Assembly (NCBI RefSeq): GCF_010634855.1
Contig: NZ_MWLQ01000011.1
Location: forward strand, 310,001-374,000
DNA: 64,000 nucleotides
Direction: 5' to 3'
Origin: Microbacterium sp. B35-30
GTDB taxonomy: Bacteria > Actinomycetota > Actinomycetes > Actinomycetales > Microbacteriaceae
Positions 53,914 through 62,016 of this stretch are shown one piece after another. How positions within the stretch are numbered: position 1 is the stretch's first letter; every line of letters begins with the position of its first letter. The translations under genes were made by a program, and so were the position numbers. Below the pieces are notes generated by a model. It did no database searches. It was given only the letters and a program-made list of their open reading frames with translations, and was not told the DNA's origin.

Positions 53914-54840
53914 TCAGGCTCGGGGATGCGCGAGACGGTAGGAGGCGGCCAGACGCTCGCTCGAGACATGGGTGTAGATCTGCGTCGTGCCGAGGCTCGC
54001 GTGGCCGAGGATCTCCTGGACGGCGCGAAGGTCGGCGCCGCCGTCGAGCAGGTGCGTCGCTGCCGAATGGCGAAGCGCGTGCGGTCCGACGTGAGCTCCG
54101 AGCTCGGGACCCAGCTCGCGCGAGACGAGGTCGTACACCGCCCGCGGCCCGATGCGGCCGCCTCGCGCGCCGAGGAAGAGCGCCGGTGCGACGGGGTCGC
54201 CGGTCCGCCGGGCGAGGAGCGCCGGTCGGCCGCGCACCAGATAGGCGTCGATGGCGCGCAGCGCCGGGACTCCGAACGGGACGACCCGCTCCTTCGAACC
54301 CTTTCCGAGCACACGGGCCGTGCGCCGGTCACGATCGAGGTCGTCGACGTCCAGCCCGCACAGCTCCGACACGCGCAGCGCGGCGCCGTAGAGCATCTCG
54401 AGCATCGCATGGTCGCGCAGGGCGAGCGGGTCGCCCTCGGCGGCCGCCGCCTCGAGCCGTTCGAGCACGCTGTCCAGGGCGTCCGCTGTGGCGACCTTCG
54501 GCAGCGTCCGGCCGCGTTTGGGGGCGACGAGCCGCAGGCTGGGGTCCGTCGGCACGACCCCGGTTTCGGTCGCCCACGCGAAGAAGCCGCGCACGGCGGC
54601 GGTGCGGCGCGCGATGGTGGCGCGGCTGTCGCCGCGCTGCACCGCTTGCCACAGCCACTCGCGAAGGTTGTCGAGGTCGACCACGGCGAGGTCGATGTCT
54701 CCGCACGCGAGGGCGAGTCCGGCGAGGTCGGCGCGGTACGCCCTCACCGTGGCCGGTGACAGCCGGCGCACCTCGCTCAGATGGCGGAGGTACGCCTCTG
54801 CTCCCTCGATGATCTCCACGGCTCCAGCTTGCTCCCGCAT
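53914..54840 (-). CDS. xerC: Tyrosine recombinase XerC-like
   Basis: This 308-residue recombinase has all active residues: Arg156 (ALRVSELCGLD), Lys180, His254 and Arg257 (GPHALRHSAATHLL), His280 (ILGHASLG) and Tyr289 (TQIYTHVS). Length and sequence fit XerC, which resolves chromosome dimers at dif. Position between dprA and the M23/rpsB genes is the usual actinobacterial location. The start is uncertain; GTG at 54819 is an alternative. Confidence 0.93.
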   Translation of the reverse strand: MREQAGAVEIIEGAEAYLRHLSEVRRLSPATVRAYRADLAGLALACGDIDLAVVDLDNLREWLWQAVQRGDSRATIARRTAAVRGFFAWATETGVVPTDPSLRLVAPKRGRTLPKVATADALDSVLERLEAAAAEGDPLALRDHAMLEMLYGAALRVSELCGLDVDDLDRDRRTARVLGKGSKERVVPFGVPALRAIDAYLVRGRPALLARRTGDPVAPALFLGARGGRIGPRAVYDLVSRELGPELGAHVGPHALRHSAATHLLDGGADLRAVQEILGHASLGTTQIYTHVSSERLAASYRLAHPRA

Positions 54841-54930
54841 CCCCGGTGTACGACGCTGCGACCCGCCCGAGCACGCGCCTCCGCCGCGTGCCGACGCCGC
54901 GCGCGGACGCCGCCGCGCCAGCCACCCGCA

Positions 54931-54992
54931 GCGTCAGCCGCCCAGCCGTCCGGAGGCCTTTCCGCGTCAGCCACCCACCCTCCGCGTCAGCC
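54931..54992. repeat. Three-copy GCGTCAGCC repeat
   Basis: GCGTCAGCC occurs at 54931, 54964 and 54984 with the same following pattern (ACCC/CTCC), covering the end of dprA and the gap before xerC. The copies are 33 and 20 nt apart. The third and second overlap the last codons of dprA. Confidence 0.5.
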
Positions 54993-56157
54993 TCCAGCCG
55001 TCGGCACCCGCCTCGACGGAGCCATCGAGGCGCAGCAGCCCGAGAAGGCCCTCGACCGCATCCGCCGCCATTCCGGCGCGCCGTGCGATGTCGGCGGACT
55101 CCCGCCACGCGCGCGTGCTCAGCGCGTCCATCACGCGCGTCGACTCACCGGTGTACCCGGTCTGGACGCCGGCATGGTCATCCATCCCGGAACCCATCCC
55201 CAGCAGTTCGCGCACATCGTCGGCGCCGGTGATGCACTGCGCGCCGTACTCGCGGATGAGGCGATGCGTACCCGCCGAAGTCGCGGAGGTGATGGGACCG
55301 GGGACGGCGCCGAGCGGCCGCGACAGCGCGGCCGCGTGGCCGGCGGTGTTGAGCGAGCCGCTGCGCCACCCGGCTTCGACGACCACCGTCGCCGCCGAAA
55401 GGGCGGCGATCAGCCGGTTGCGCTGCAGGAATCGCCACTTCGTCGGCGCGGAGCCGCACGCCACCTCGCTCGCCACGACACCGCGCTCTGCGATGTCGTC
55501 GATCAGCTGGGTGTGACCGGCGGGGTATGAGCGGTCCGCGCCACCGGCGAGCAGAGCGACCGTGAGCCCGCCCGCGGACAGCGCCGCGCGATGCGCGGCG
55601 CCGTCGATGCCGTACGCGCCGCCCGACACCACGCCGATGCCGCGACCGGCGAGTTCGGCCGAGAGCTCCATCGCCACGTGGTCGCCATAGCGCGATGCGG
55701 CCCTGGCGCCGACGATCGCGACGGAAGCCTCGAGCCGGCGCAGCGCAGCGACATCGCCGCGCACCCACAAGCACACCGGCGCGTGCGCGTCGAGGTCGTC
55801 CAGTTGATTCGGCCACTGCGGGTCGCTCCGCGTCACCAGCGTGACGCCTCGCGCCGCGGCCGTCGTGAGGGAGTCGGCGACCGCGCGTGCGGACAGGCGC
55901 GGCAGCCAGCGCTTGCGCCCCTCCGCCAGCTCTCGCGGGGTGACGTCGGGCAGCGTCCCCTCGGCCAGGACGGCTTCGAGCGCGGGCGCGGCGCCACGAG
56001 CGGCGATGAGGCGACCCGCCACCGAGTCCCCCGGCTCGATCAGCTGGCACCACACCGCTGTCGCATATCGCTCGCGGGCGTCGTCGCGGTCGTCGTCTGC
56101 CCCTGTCGGCGCCAGGGCGCGCCGCGCGGCGCCGGCGCTGAGATCGAACGCGGTCAC
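54967..56157 (-). CDS. dprA: DNA processing protein DprA
   Basis: This 396-residue protein loads RecA on incoming single-stranded DNA. The Rossmann core has VAIVGARAASRYGDHVA, VVSGGAYGIDGAAHRAAL and LAGGADRSYPAGH; a C-terminal winged helix (ESADIARRAGMAADAVEGLLG) is present. The GTG start overlaps comM by GTGA. An N-terminal SAM-like region precedes the core. Confidence 0.94.
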   Translation of the reverse strand: MTAFDLSAGAARRALAPTGADDDRDDARERYATAVWCQLIEPGDSVAGRLIAARGAAPALEAVLAEGTLPDVTPRELAEGRKRWLPRLSARAVADSLTTAAARGVTLVTRSDPQWPNQLDDLDAHAPVCLWVRGDVAALRRLEASVAIVGARAASRYGDHVAMELSAELAGRGIGVVSGGAYGIDGAAHRAALSAGGLTVALLAGGADRSYPAGHTQLIDDIAERGVVASEVACGSAPTKWRFLQRNRLIAALSAATVVVEAGWRSGSLNTAGHAAALSRPLGAVPGPITSATSAGTHRLIREYGAQCITGADDVRELLGMGSGMDDHAGVQTGYTGESTRVMDALSTRAWRESADIARRAGMAADAVEGLLGLLRLDGSVEAGADGWRLTRRVGG

Positions 56158-57677
56158 AGGGCGAGTCCCTTCTTCAGGTAGAGCGCGCGGCCGATGTGCT
56201 CGGCGCTGAGCTGCGCGCGCCCCTCGATGTCGGCGATGGACCAGGCGACACGCAGCACGCGGTCGTAGCCGCGCAGCGTGAGCGCGCCGCGGTGCAGGGC
56301 GGCATCCAGCGGACGTCGAACCACCGGCGCCGGCGCACCGGGTCCTTCGCGCAGCCACGATCCCGGCACGTCGGCGTTCACCCGCCAGGGCGTACCGGCC
56401 AGCCGGTGGCGGGCGCGCGCCCGCGCGTCGGCGACACGGTCACGCGCGGCGGCGGTCGAGATCGACGGCCCGCTGTCGCGCTGCGCCACGGACACCCTGG
56501 TCAGCGTCAGCTCGATGTCCATACGGTCCAGCAGCGGCCCGGACAGCCGGCCGAGGTAGCGGCGGATCGCGGCAGGCGGACAGGTGCAGGTGCCACCCCG
56601 GATGCCGTAGTCCCCGCAGGGACACGGGTTCGTCGCGAGCACCAGCTGGAAGCGTGCCGGATACTGTGCCTGCGCACCCGCCCGGTGAATCGTGATGGAG
56701 CCGGACTCCAGTGGCTGCCGCAGCGCGTCGAGCGCGCTCGACGCGAACTCGCCGGCTTCGTCGAGGAACAGCACACCCTCGCTCGCCCGCGCGATCGCCC
56801 CGGGGCGGATGAAGCGCGTGCCGCCGCCCACCAGTGCGGCGACGCTCGCGCTGTGGTGCGGCGCCTCGAACGGCGGGGTGCGCGACAGCTCGACCACGCG
56901 GGATCCGGCGAGGCTGCGGATCGAGGCGCTCGCGAGCGCGGCGCCGTCGTCGAGTGCCGGCAGGATGCCGGGGAGCCGACGCGCGAGCATGGTCTTCCCC
57001 GCGCCGGGCGGCCCGCACATCAGCAGGTGGTGGCCGCCCGCCGCGGCCACGATGAGCGCCTCGACCGCGTCGCGCTGGCCGATCACCTCCGAAAGATCCA
57101 CGGTGGACCCGGGTTCCGGCTCGTCGTCCGGCAGGGCGACGGGCTCCTCGTCGGGGACCTCGACGTCGCCGCCGTGCCACGACACCACTTGGGCGAGATT
57201 GACCGCGGCGAGCACCTCGATCCCCCCGACGAGCGCAGCCTCGGCCCCGTTGGCGTGCGGCACCACCACGCGGCGATGCCCCGCGCGTCGGGCCGCGACC
57301 ACAGCGGGCAGGACCCCCGGCACCGGACGCAGCCGGCCGTCGAGGCCGAGCTCGCCGATATGCACCGCCGACGCCACCGACGACGGGTTCATCGACGATT
57401 CCGTCGCGAGCGACGCCACCGCGATCGCGACGTCGAAGCCGGAGCCCTGCTTCGGCAGGCTGGCCGGCGACAGGTTCACCGTGAGCCGCCGCCGCGGCAT
57501 CGGCGTGCCGCTGTTGGCGCACGCGTTGTGCACCCGCTGCACGGCCTCGCCGAGCGCCTTGTCGGGGAGCCCGATGATCTTGAACTCCGGCGTCTGCTGC
57601 GACAGATCGGCCTCGACTTCGACGCATTCGCCCTCGGCACCGACGAGCGCGACGGCCCACGTGCGCGCGACGCTCAC
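56154..57677 (-). CDS. comM: Magnesium-chelatase-like AAA+ ATPase ComM (YifB)
   Basis: This 507-residue protein has the N-terminal ComM domain (ALVGAEGECVEVEADLSQQTPEFKIIGLPDKALGE), the AAA+ Walker A GPPGAGKT and Walker B VLFLDEA, plus a CPCGDYG zinc-binding cluster. ComM is a helicase for branch migration in natural transformation; in actinobacteria its role is unclear. The GTG start at 57677 overlaps yraN and the stop overlaps dprA (both GTGA). Confidence 0.94.
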   Translation of the reverse strand: MSVARTWAVALVGAEGECVEVEADLSQQTPEFKIIGLPDKALGEAVQRVHNACANSGTPMPRRRLTVNLSPASLPKQGSGFDVAIAVASLATESSMNPSSVASAVHIGELGLDGRLRPVPGVLPAVVAARRAGHRRVVVPHANGAEAALVGGIEVLAAVNLAQVVSWHGGDVEVPDEEPVALPDDEPEPGSTVDLSEVIGQRDAVEALIVAAAGGHHLLMCGPPGAGKTMLARRLPGILPALDDGAALASASIRSLAGSRVVELSRTPPFEAPHHSASVAALVGGGTRFIRPGAIARASEGVLFLDEAGEFASSALDALRQPLESGSITIHRAGAQAQYPARFQLVLATNPCPCGDYGIRGGTCTCPPAAIRRYLGRLSGPLLDRMDIELTLTRVSVAQRDSGPSISTAAARDRVADARARARHRLAGTPWRVNADVPGSWLREGPGAPAPVVRRPLDAALHRGALTLRGYDRVLRVAWSIADIEGRAQLSAEHIGRALYLKKGLAL

Positions 57678-58042
57678 GGCACCTCCACGTCGACGAGGTG
57701 CTCGAGCCGAGCTGTCGCCGGCTCCGTGCCGGTCAGCCCGATCGCGTCGATGCGCAGCCGGCGCCCCTGCACCAGGTCGCGGTGCGCGCCCACCCAGGCG
57801 ATCGCGAGGCGCCAGAGCCGCACGCGCTTGCGGGCATCGATCGCTTCGAACGGATGCCCGAACCCTTCGCCCCTGCGCGTCTTGACCTCGACCACGACCA
57901 CCGCGGCGCGATCGGCGACCACCAGATCCAGTTCCCCCTCGCGGCACCGCCAGTTGCGATCGAGGACGGTGAAACCCTGCTGCTCGAAGTACCGCGCGGC
58001 TCGGTCTTCGCCCGCGCGGCCGAGCACGTCTTTGTCTGCCAT
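57674..58042 (-). CDS. yraN: YraN family endonuclease-like protein (UPF0102)
   Basis: This 122-residue protein has the restriction-endonuclease-like core LDRNWRCREGELDLVVADRAAVVVVEVKTRRGEGFG, in which the E-L-D and E-V-K residues are the predicted metal-binding site. Function is unknown. The start was set at ATG 58042 (ADKDVLGRAGEDRAARYF); the frame is open to 58093. Confidence 0.88.
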   Translation of the reverse strand: MADKDVLGRAGEDRAARYFEQQGFTVLDRNWRCREGELDLVVADRAAVVVVEVKTRRGEGFGHPFEAIDARKRVRLWRLAIAWVGAHRDLVQGRRLRIDAIGLTGTEPATARLEHLVDVEVP

Positions 58043-58150
58043 TCCGGCATCGTCGCGCGCCAGGATACGCGCGCGGACGCGCGGCTGCGGCATCCGTTCA
58101 GAACTCGGAACGGGTCCCGGAATCGCGACGGCTGGGGAGGAGCCGGCGGC

Positions 58151-58474
58151 TCAGGTGTCGAGCGACAGCTCTTCGGGAAGGTGGAAGTCGCGGCGCGACA
58201 GCTCTTCGACGTTGACGTCCTTGAAGGTGAGCACGCGCACGGCCTTCACGAAGCGATCGGCACGATAGATGTCCCACACCCAGACGTCGGTCATCGAGAT
58301 CTCGAAGTAGAAGTCGTGCTCGGTGTCGCGGCGCACGACGTTCACCTCGTTCGCGAGGTAGAAGCGCCGTTCCGTCTCGATCACGTACTGGAACTGCGAA
58401 ACGACATCGCGGTACTCGCGGTACAGTGCGAGCTCGAGTTCGCGGTCGTAGTCTTCGAAGACCTCGTCATCCAT
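58151..58474 (-). CDS. DUF2469 family protein
   Basis: This 107-residue acidic protein is the small actinobacterial family beginning DDEVFEDYDRELELALYREYRDVVSQFQYVIETERRFYLANEVNV, always beside rnhB and yraN. It contains alternating strands (DFYFEISMTDVWVWDIYRADRFVKAVRVLTF). Function unknown. TAGGAT lies 9 nt before the ATG. Confidence 0.9.
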   Translation of the reverse strand: MDDEVFEDYDRELELALYREYRDVVSQFQYVIETERRFYLANEVNVVRRDTEHDFYFEISMTDVWVWDIYRADRFVKAVRVLTFKDVNVEELSRRDFHLPEELSLDT

Positions 58475-58489
58475 GGTGGTTCCATCCTA
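58475..58489 (-). promoter_or_regulatory. Possible -10 box for DUF2469 gene
   Basis: TAGGAT (58489-58484, minus strand) is 9 nt before the ATG at 58474, giving a transcript with at most 2-3 leader bases. Confidence 0.4.
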
Positions 58490-58534
58490 TGGGCGCGGAC
58501 AAGCGCGGCGATCCGGGTCCGCGCGTGGCGAACG

Positions 58535-59194
58535 CTAGAAGAGCGTCGGTGCGTCGGCGATCGACCACGACGCGCGGTGGTGCCGGCTGATGCCGTGCGT
58601 GCGGATGGCCTCGCGGTGATCTGGGCTCGCGTACCCCTTGTTGCGCGCCCACTCGTACGCCGGCAGCTCGTCATGCAGTTCGGTCATGAGCCGGTCGCGT
58701 GCGACCTTGGCGATGACGGATGCCGCAGCCGCCGACGCGCAGTCGCGGTCGGCCTTGATGACCGGCTGGACGGTCAGCCCCCACGCGCCTGCGGGGCGGA
58801 TGTAGTCGTAGTTGCCGTCGAGGATCACGATCGCGTCCTCGGGCACGACCCCGTGGGCGCGGAGATCGGCGATCGCGCGGATCGCCGCCAGACCGAGGGC
58901 GCGCATGATGCCGATCTCGTCGATCTCCTCGGAGCTCGCCCAGCCCACAGCGCTCGCCGCGACCCAGGAGGCGGCACGGGCGGCCACGTCTGCGCGTTTC
59001 GGCTCGGGGACGAGTTTCGAGTCGCGCAGCCCCTGGGGGATGCGCTTGCGCGAGCGCGGAGCATCCACAACGGCGGCGCCTACGGCCACCGGTCCGGCCA
59101 GTGCGCCCCGGCCGACCTCGTCGCACGCGATCACGAGCGTGTGCTCCCGCAGGAGACGGCGCTCGAGGGTGAGGCGAGGCTCGGCGACGGTCAC
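58535..59194 (-). CDS. rnhB: Ribonuclease HII
   Basis: This 219-residue enzyme removes ribonucleotides from DNA-RNA hybrids. The catalytic Asp25 and Glu26 are in ACDEVGRGALAGPV, with further acidic residues in ILDGNYDY and KADRDCASAAAASVIAKVARDRLM. The GTG start overlaps the lepB stop (GTGA). Gap to DUF2469 is 60 nt. Confidence 0.95.
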   Translation of the reverse strand: MTVAEPRLTLERRLLREHTLVIACDEVGRGALAGPVAVGAAVVDAPRSRKRIPQGLRDSKLVPEPKRADVAARAASWVAASAVGWASSEEIDEIGIMRALGLAAIRAIADLRAHGVVPEDAIVILDGNYDYIRPAGAWGLTVQPVIKADRDCASAAAASVIAKVARDRLMTELHDELPAYEWARNKGYASPDHREAIRTHGISRHHRASWSIADAPTLF

Positions 59195-59967
59195 TGCTCG
59201 CCGCCCTCCGGCTCCGGATCGGGAATGCCGGCGAAGACGTCGTGATGGAAGTCGAGGAGCCCGAAGCGATCGAACGGCCACGTCACCAGGAAGGCGCGCC
59301 CGACGAGGTTGTCGAGGGGCACGAAGCCCTTTCCGGGCTGGTCCGTGTTGTACCGCGAGTCCTTCGAGCGGTAGCGGTTGTCGCCGAGCACCCAGAGGCT
59401 GCCGTCGGGGACCACGATGTCGAACGCATCGCCGGATGCCGCGGACTCCCCCGCCGGGAGCTTGATGTAGGCGCTCTCGTCGATCGGCACGTCGTTCACT
59501 GTGATCTGGCCGAGGGCGTTGCAGCAGACGACGTGATCGCCGGGGAGCCCGACGATCCGCTTGACGAGGTGATCGTCACTGTCAGGAGCGGCGAGGCCGA
59601 CGAGCGACAGCACCCATTCCACGCCCTCGACGATCGGTGGCCGCGCGGGCTCGGTGCTCGGCGGCAGCCAGCCGCCGGGATCTTGGAAGACCACGATGTC
59701 GCCGCGGTCGTACCCGCCGAAGTCGGGGGTGATCTCGTCGACGAGGATCCGGTCCTTGATGTGGAGGGTGTCCTCCATCGAACCGGAGGGGATGTAGAAC
59801 GATCGGACGAGGAAGGTCTTCACCACGAGCGAGACCAGCACGGCGATCAGGATGATCACGATCACGTCGCGCAGGAACACGACCCAGCCCCGACGACGCG
59901 GCTGAATGGTCGCCTCAGGCTGGGGCCCGGGCGCCGGCTCGGCGGGAGCCGACTTCTCGGTCGTCAT
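59191..59967 (-). CDS. lepB: Signal peptidase I
   Basis: This 258-residue membrane protease cleaves signal peptides on the outer face. Cytoplasmic tail, one helix (about residues 28-53), then catalytic Ser63 in IPSGSMEDTL and Lys136 in LVKRIVGLPGD, followed by VLGDNRYRSKDSR. AAGGAA lies 6 nt before the ATG. Follows rplS, the standard actinobacterial order. Confidence 0.96.
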   Translation of the reverse strand: MTTEKSAPAEPAPGPQPEATIQPRRRGWVVFLRDVIVIILIAVLVSLVVKTFLVRSFYIPSGSMEDTLHIKDRILVDEITPDFGGYDRGDIVVFQDPGGWLPPSTEPARPPIVEGVEWVLSLVGLAAPDSDDHLVKRIVGLPGDHVVCCNALGQITVNDVPIDESAYIKLPAGESAASGDAFDIVVPDGSLWVLGDNRYRSKDSRYNTDQPGKGFVPLDNLVGRAFLVTWPFDRFGLLDFHHDVFAGIPDPEPEGGEQ

Positions 59968-60045
59968 GGAGTTCCTTCGCGGATGCCGGCGGTCGCGGCG
60001 ACCCGTCTTCAAGGGTCGCACATTCCGGCCCGCACGGAGAACGGA

Positions 60046-60079
60046 CGAAGCCCCGGACGCCAGAGGGTCCGGGGCTTCG
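60046..60079 (-). terminator. Terminator after rplS
   Basis: A perfect 13-bp stem (CGAAGCCCCGGAC and its complement) with an 8-nt loop lies between rplS and lepB on the minus strand; the run after it is only weakly U-rich (TCCGTTCTC). Confidence 0.8.
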
Positions 60080-60103
60080 AGAAAATGCTGCAGGCAGCGG
60101 GCG

Positions 60104-60448
60104 TCAGCCGCGCTTCTCCTTGATCTTGGCCTTCTTGCCACGGAGGTTGCGCAGGTAGTAGAGCTTCGCGCGACGCACGTCACCGCGGGTCACGACCTCG
60201 ATGTGGTCGATGACCGGGGAGTGCACCGGGAAGGTGCGCTCGACGCCGACCTGGAAGCTGATCTTGCGGACCGTGAAGGTCTCGCGAACGCCGTCGCCGG
60301 AGCGGCCGATGACGACGCCCTGGAAGACCTGGATACGCGAGCGGTTGCCCTCGGTGATGTTGACGTGCACCTTCACGGTGTCGCCGGCGTTGAAGTCGGG
60401 GATGTCGGAGCGGAGTGAAGCCGCATCGACGGCGTCGAGGATCTGCAT
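60104..60448 (-). CDS. rplS: 50S ribosomal protein L19
   Basis: This 114-residue protein lies at the 30S-50S interface. It has [59 protein letters not shown], the complete L19 sequence, ending in the basic [23 protein letters not shown]. The open frame upstream of 60448 is not coding. In most genomes trmD is adjacent; it is not here. Confidence 0.97.
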   Translation of the reverse strand: MQILDAVDAASLRSDIPDFNAGDTVKVHVNITEGNRSRIQVFQGVVIGRSGDGVRETFTVRKISFQVGVERTFPVHSPVIDHIEVVTRGDVRRAKLYYLRNLRGKKAKIKEKRG

Positions 60449-60617
60449 GATCGTCTCTCTCTGCGGCCGCCACAGGTCGACCACGGGAAGGGTTGTAGAA
60501 GGATGTGAAGTGCCGCAGGCCTCCGGCGTGACGCCGTACAGCTGATTCCCCTGAGGCAGAACCGGTCAGGGCACAAACATCCATTCTGCCATGGATGCCG
60601 CACCCCGCCAAAACACG
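60449..60617 (-). promoter_or_regulatory. rplS leader region
   Basis: This 169-nt gap holds a 6-bp hairpin (CCCTGA / TCAGGG, 60549-60571) and a likely ribosome-binding stretch (GAGAGAGAC) before the ATG. L19 genes are often preceded by regulatory leaders, and this could be one; I saw no clear promoter. Confidence 0.3.
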
Positions 60618-61112
60618 TCAGCTCGCGGGCGGCGTCTGCTTCTCGGTGATGACGATGACCTCGCGTTCCGCGGCCTCCGGCGCATCCGCCTGCGCGGGGA
60701 TGTAGGCCAGCCCGTCGGACGTGCGGAGCACGATCCTCGTGGGCCGCGCCTCACTCCACAGCTGCCAGAGCTCGAGCCAGAACAGCCCGACGCCGGCGAG
60801 GATCGTCACCACCATCAGGGGCGCCCACCAGGCCTCGTCGAAGAAGCCGAGGGAGATGACCAGACCGTGCCAGACGGTGAACCCGAGGACGTCCCACCAC
60901 GAGACCGCGCGGTGCGCGCGCACTGTCCCGCGCGCCCGGACCAGCAGCGTGAGGATCAGCTGCCAGACGAACACGCCGGGGATCGCGAGGAACAGCACCC
61001 AGAGGAACGCCCACCCGCCGGCATTGAAGACGGCCCATCCGACGAAGAGCCAGAGCGGCAGCAGGAAGGCCGCCGGGATGAGCCAGCCGAAGAACGCGCG
61101 ACGCAGCCACAT
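60618..61112 (-). CDS. Small integral membrane protein
   Basis: This 164-residue protein has four hydrophobic segments (about 8-28, 36-58, 77-97, 100-118) and a basic cytoplasmic tail ending in acidic and hydrophilic residues. Trp and Phe are abundant in the helices. It resembles small membrane proteins often called MFS-like permeases, but has only four helices, so no transport function can be assigned. TACCAT lies 7 nt before the ATG at 61112. Confidence 0.7.
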   Translation of the reverse strand: MWLRRAFFGWLIPAAFLLPLWLFVGWAVFNAGGWAFLWVLFLAIPGVFVWQLILTLLVRARGTVRAHRAVSWWDVLGFTVWHGLVISLGFFDEAWWAPLMVVTILAGVGLFWLELWQLWSEARPTRIVLRTSDGLAYIPAQADAPEAAEREVIVITEKQTPPAS

Positions 61113-61125
61113 GCCTCTGATGGTA
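61113..61125 (-). promoter_or_regulatory. -10 box for a leaderless membrane protein gene
   Basis: TACCAT (61125-61120, minus strand) is followed by 7 nt and the ATG at 61112. Confidence 0.45.
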
Positions 61126-61231
61126 CGCCGCGGAGGCGGGTGGTGGCACGCATGCGCGGGCCACGGGGCATCCTCCCAGCCCGGAGCCGCCGCGTCCGAC
61201 AGAATGGACGGGGAACGAGAGGAAACTCCAC

Positions 61232-62014
61232 ATGATCGAGTTGCGCACACCTGCCGAGATCGAGGCGATGAAGCCCGCCGGGCGATTCGTCGCCGAGACG
61301 CTCGCGACGCTGCGCGACGAGACCAAGGTCGGCACGAACCTCCTGGCGATCGATCGTCGCGCGCATGAACTGATCCGCCGGGCCGGAGCCGAGTCGTGCT
61401 ACATCGACTACCACCCGTCGTTCGGCGCCAGCCCGTTCGGCAAGGTCATCTGCACATCGGTGAACGACGCGGTGCTGCACGGCCTCCCCTTCGACTACGC
61501 CCTCCGCGACGGAGATCTGGTGTCGCTCGACTTCGCGGTGTCGATCGACGGCTGGGTCGCCGACTCCGCCGTCTCGTTCGTCGTGGGCACTCCGCGAGAC
61601 GAGGACATCGCGCTGATCGACACGACCGAGCGGGCGCTGGAAGCCGCGATCGCGGCCGCCACGGTCGGCAACCGCATCGGCGACATCTCCGCCGCGATCG
61701 CCGCCGTCGCCCACGGCGACGGCTACTCGATCAACACCGACTTCGGCGGCCACGGCGTGGGCCGGGAGATGCACGGGGACCCGCACGTCGCCAACGACGG
61801 GAAGGCCGGGCGCGGCTATCCGCTGCGGGCGGGGCTCGTGCTCGCACTCGAGCCGTGGTTCCTTCAGACCACCGACCAGCTCGTGACCGATCCCGACGGC
61901 TGGACGCTTCGCTCGGCCGATGGCTCCCGCGGCGCCCACTCCGAGCACACTGTCGCCATCACCGAGGACGGTCCGCTCATCCTCTCGGACCGCTCGTTCC
62001 TCGGCGTCCGCTGA
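61232..62014 (+). CDS. map: Methionine aminopeptidase, type I
   Basis: This 260-residue metallopeptidase removes N-terminal Met. The five metal ligands are in LVSLDFAVSIDGWVADSA (two Asp), GHGVGREMHGDPHV (His), and the two Glu in LEPWF and SEHTVAIT. GAGAGGAAA lies 7 nt before the ATG. Confidence 0.95.
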   Translation: MIELRTPAEIEAMKPAGRFVAETLATLRDETKVGTNLLAIDRRAHELIRRAGAESCYIDYHPSFGASPFGKVICTSVNDAVLHGLPFDYALRDGDLVSLDFAVSIDGWVADSAVSFVVGTPRDEDIALIDTTERALEAAIAAATVGNRIGDISAAIAAVAHGDGYSINTDFGGHGVGREMHGDPHVANDGKAGRGYPLRAGLVLALEPWFLQTTDQLVTDPDGWTLRSADGSRGAHSEHTVAITEDGPLILSDRSFLGVR

Positions 62015-62016
62015 GC

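Noticed and set aside
54931..54992. GCGTCAGCC repeats considered as a CRISPR or operator array
   Set aside because: Only three short imperfect copies with unequal spacing, one in coding sequence.
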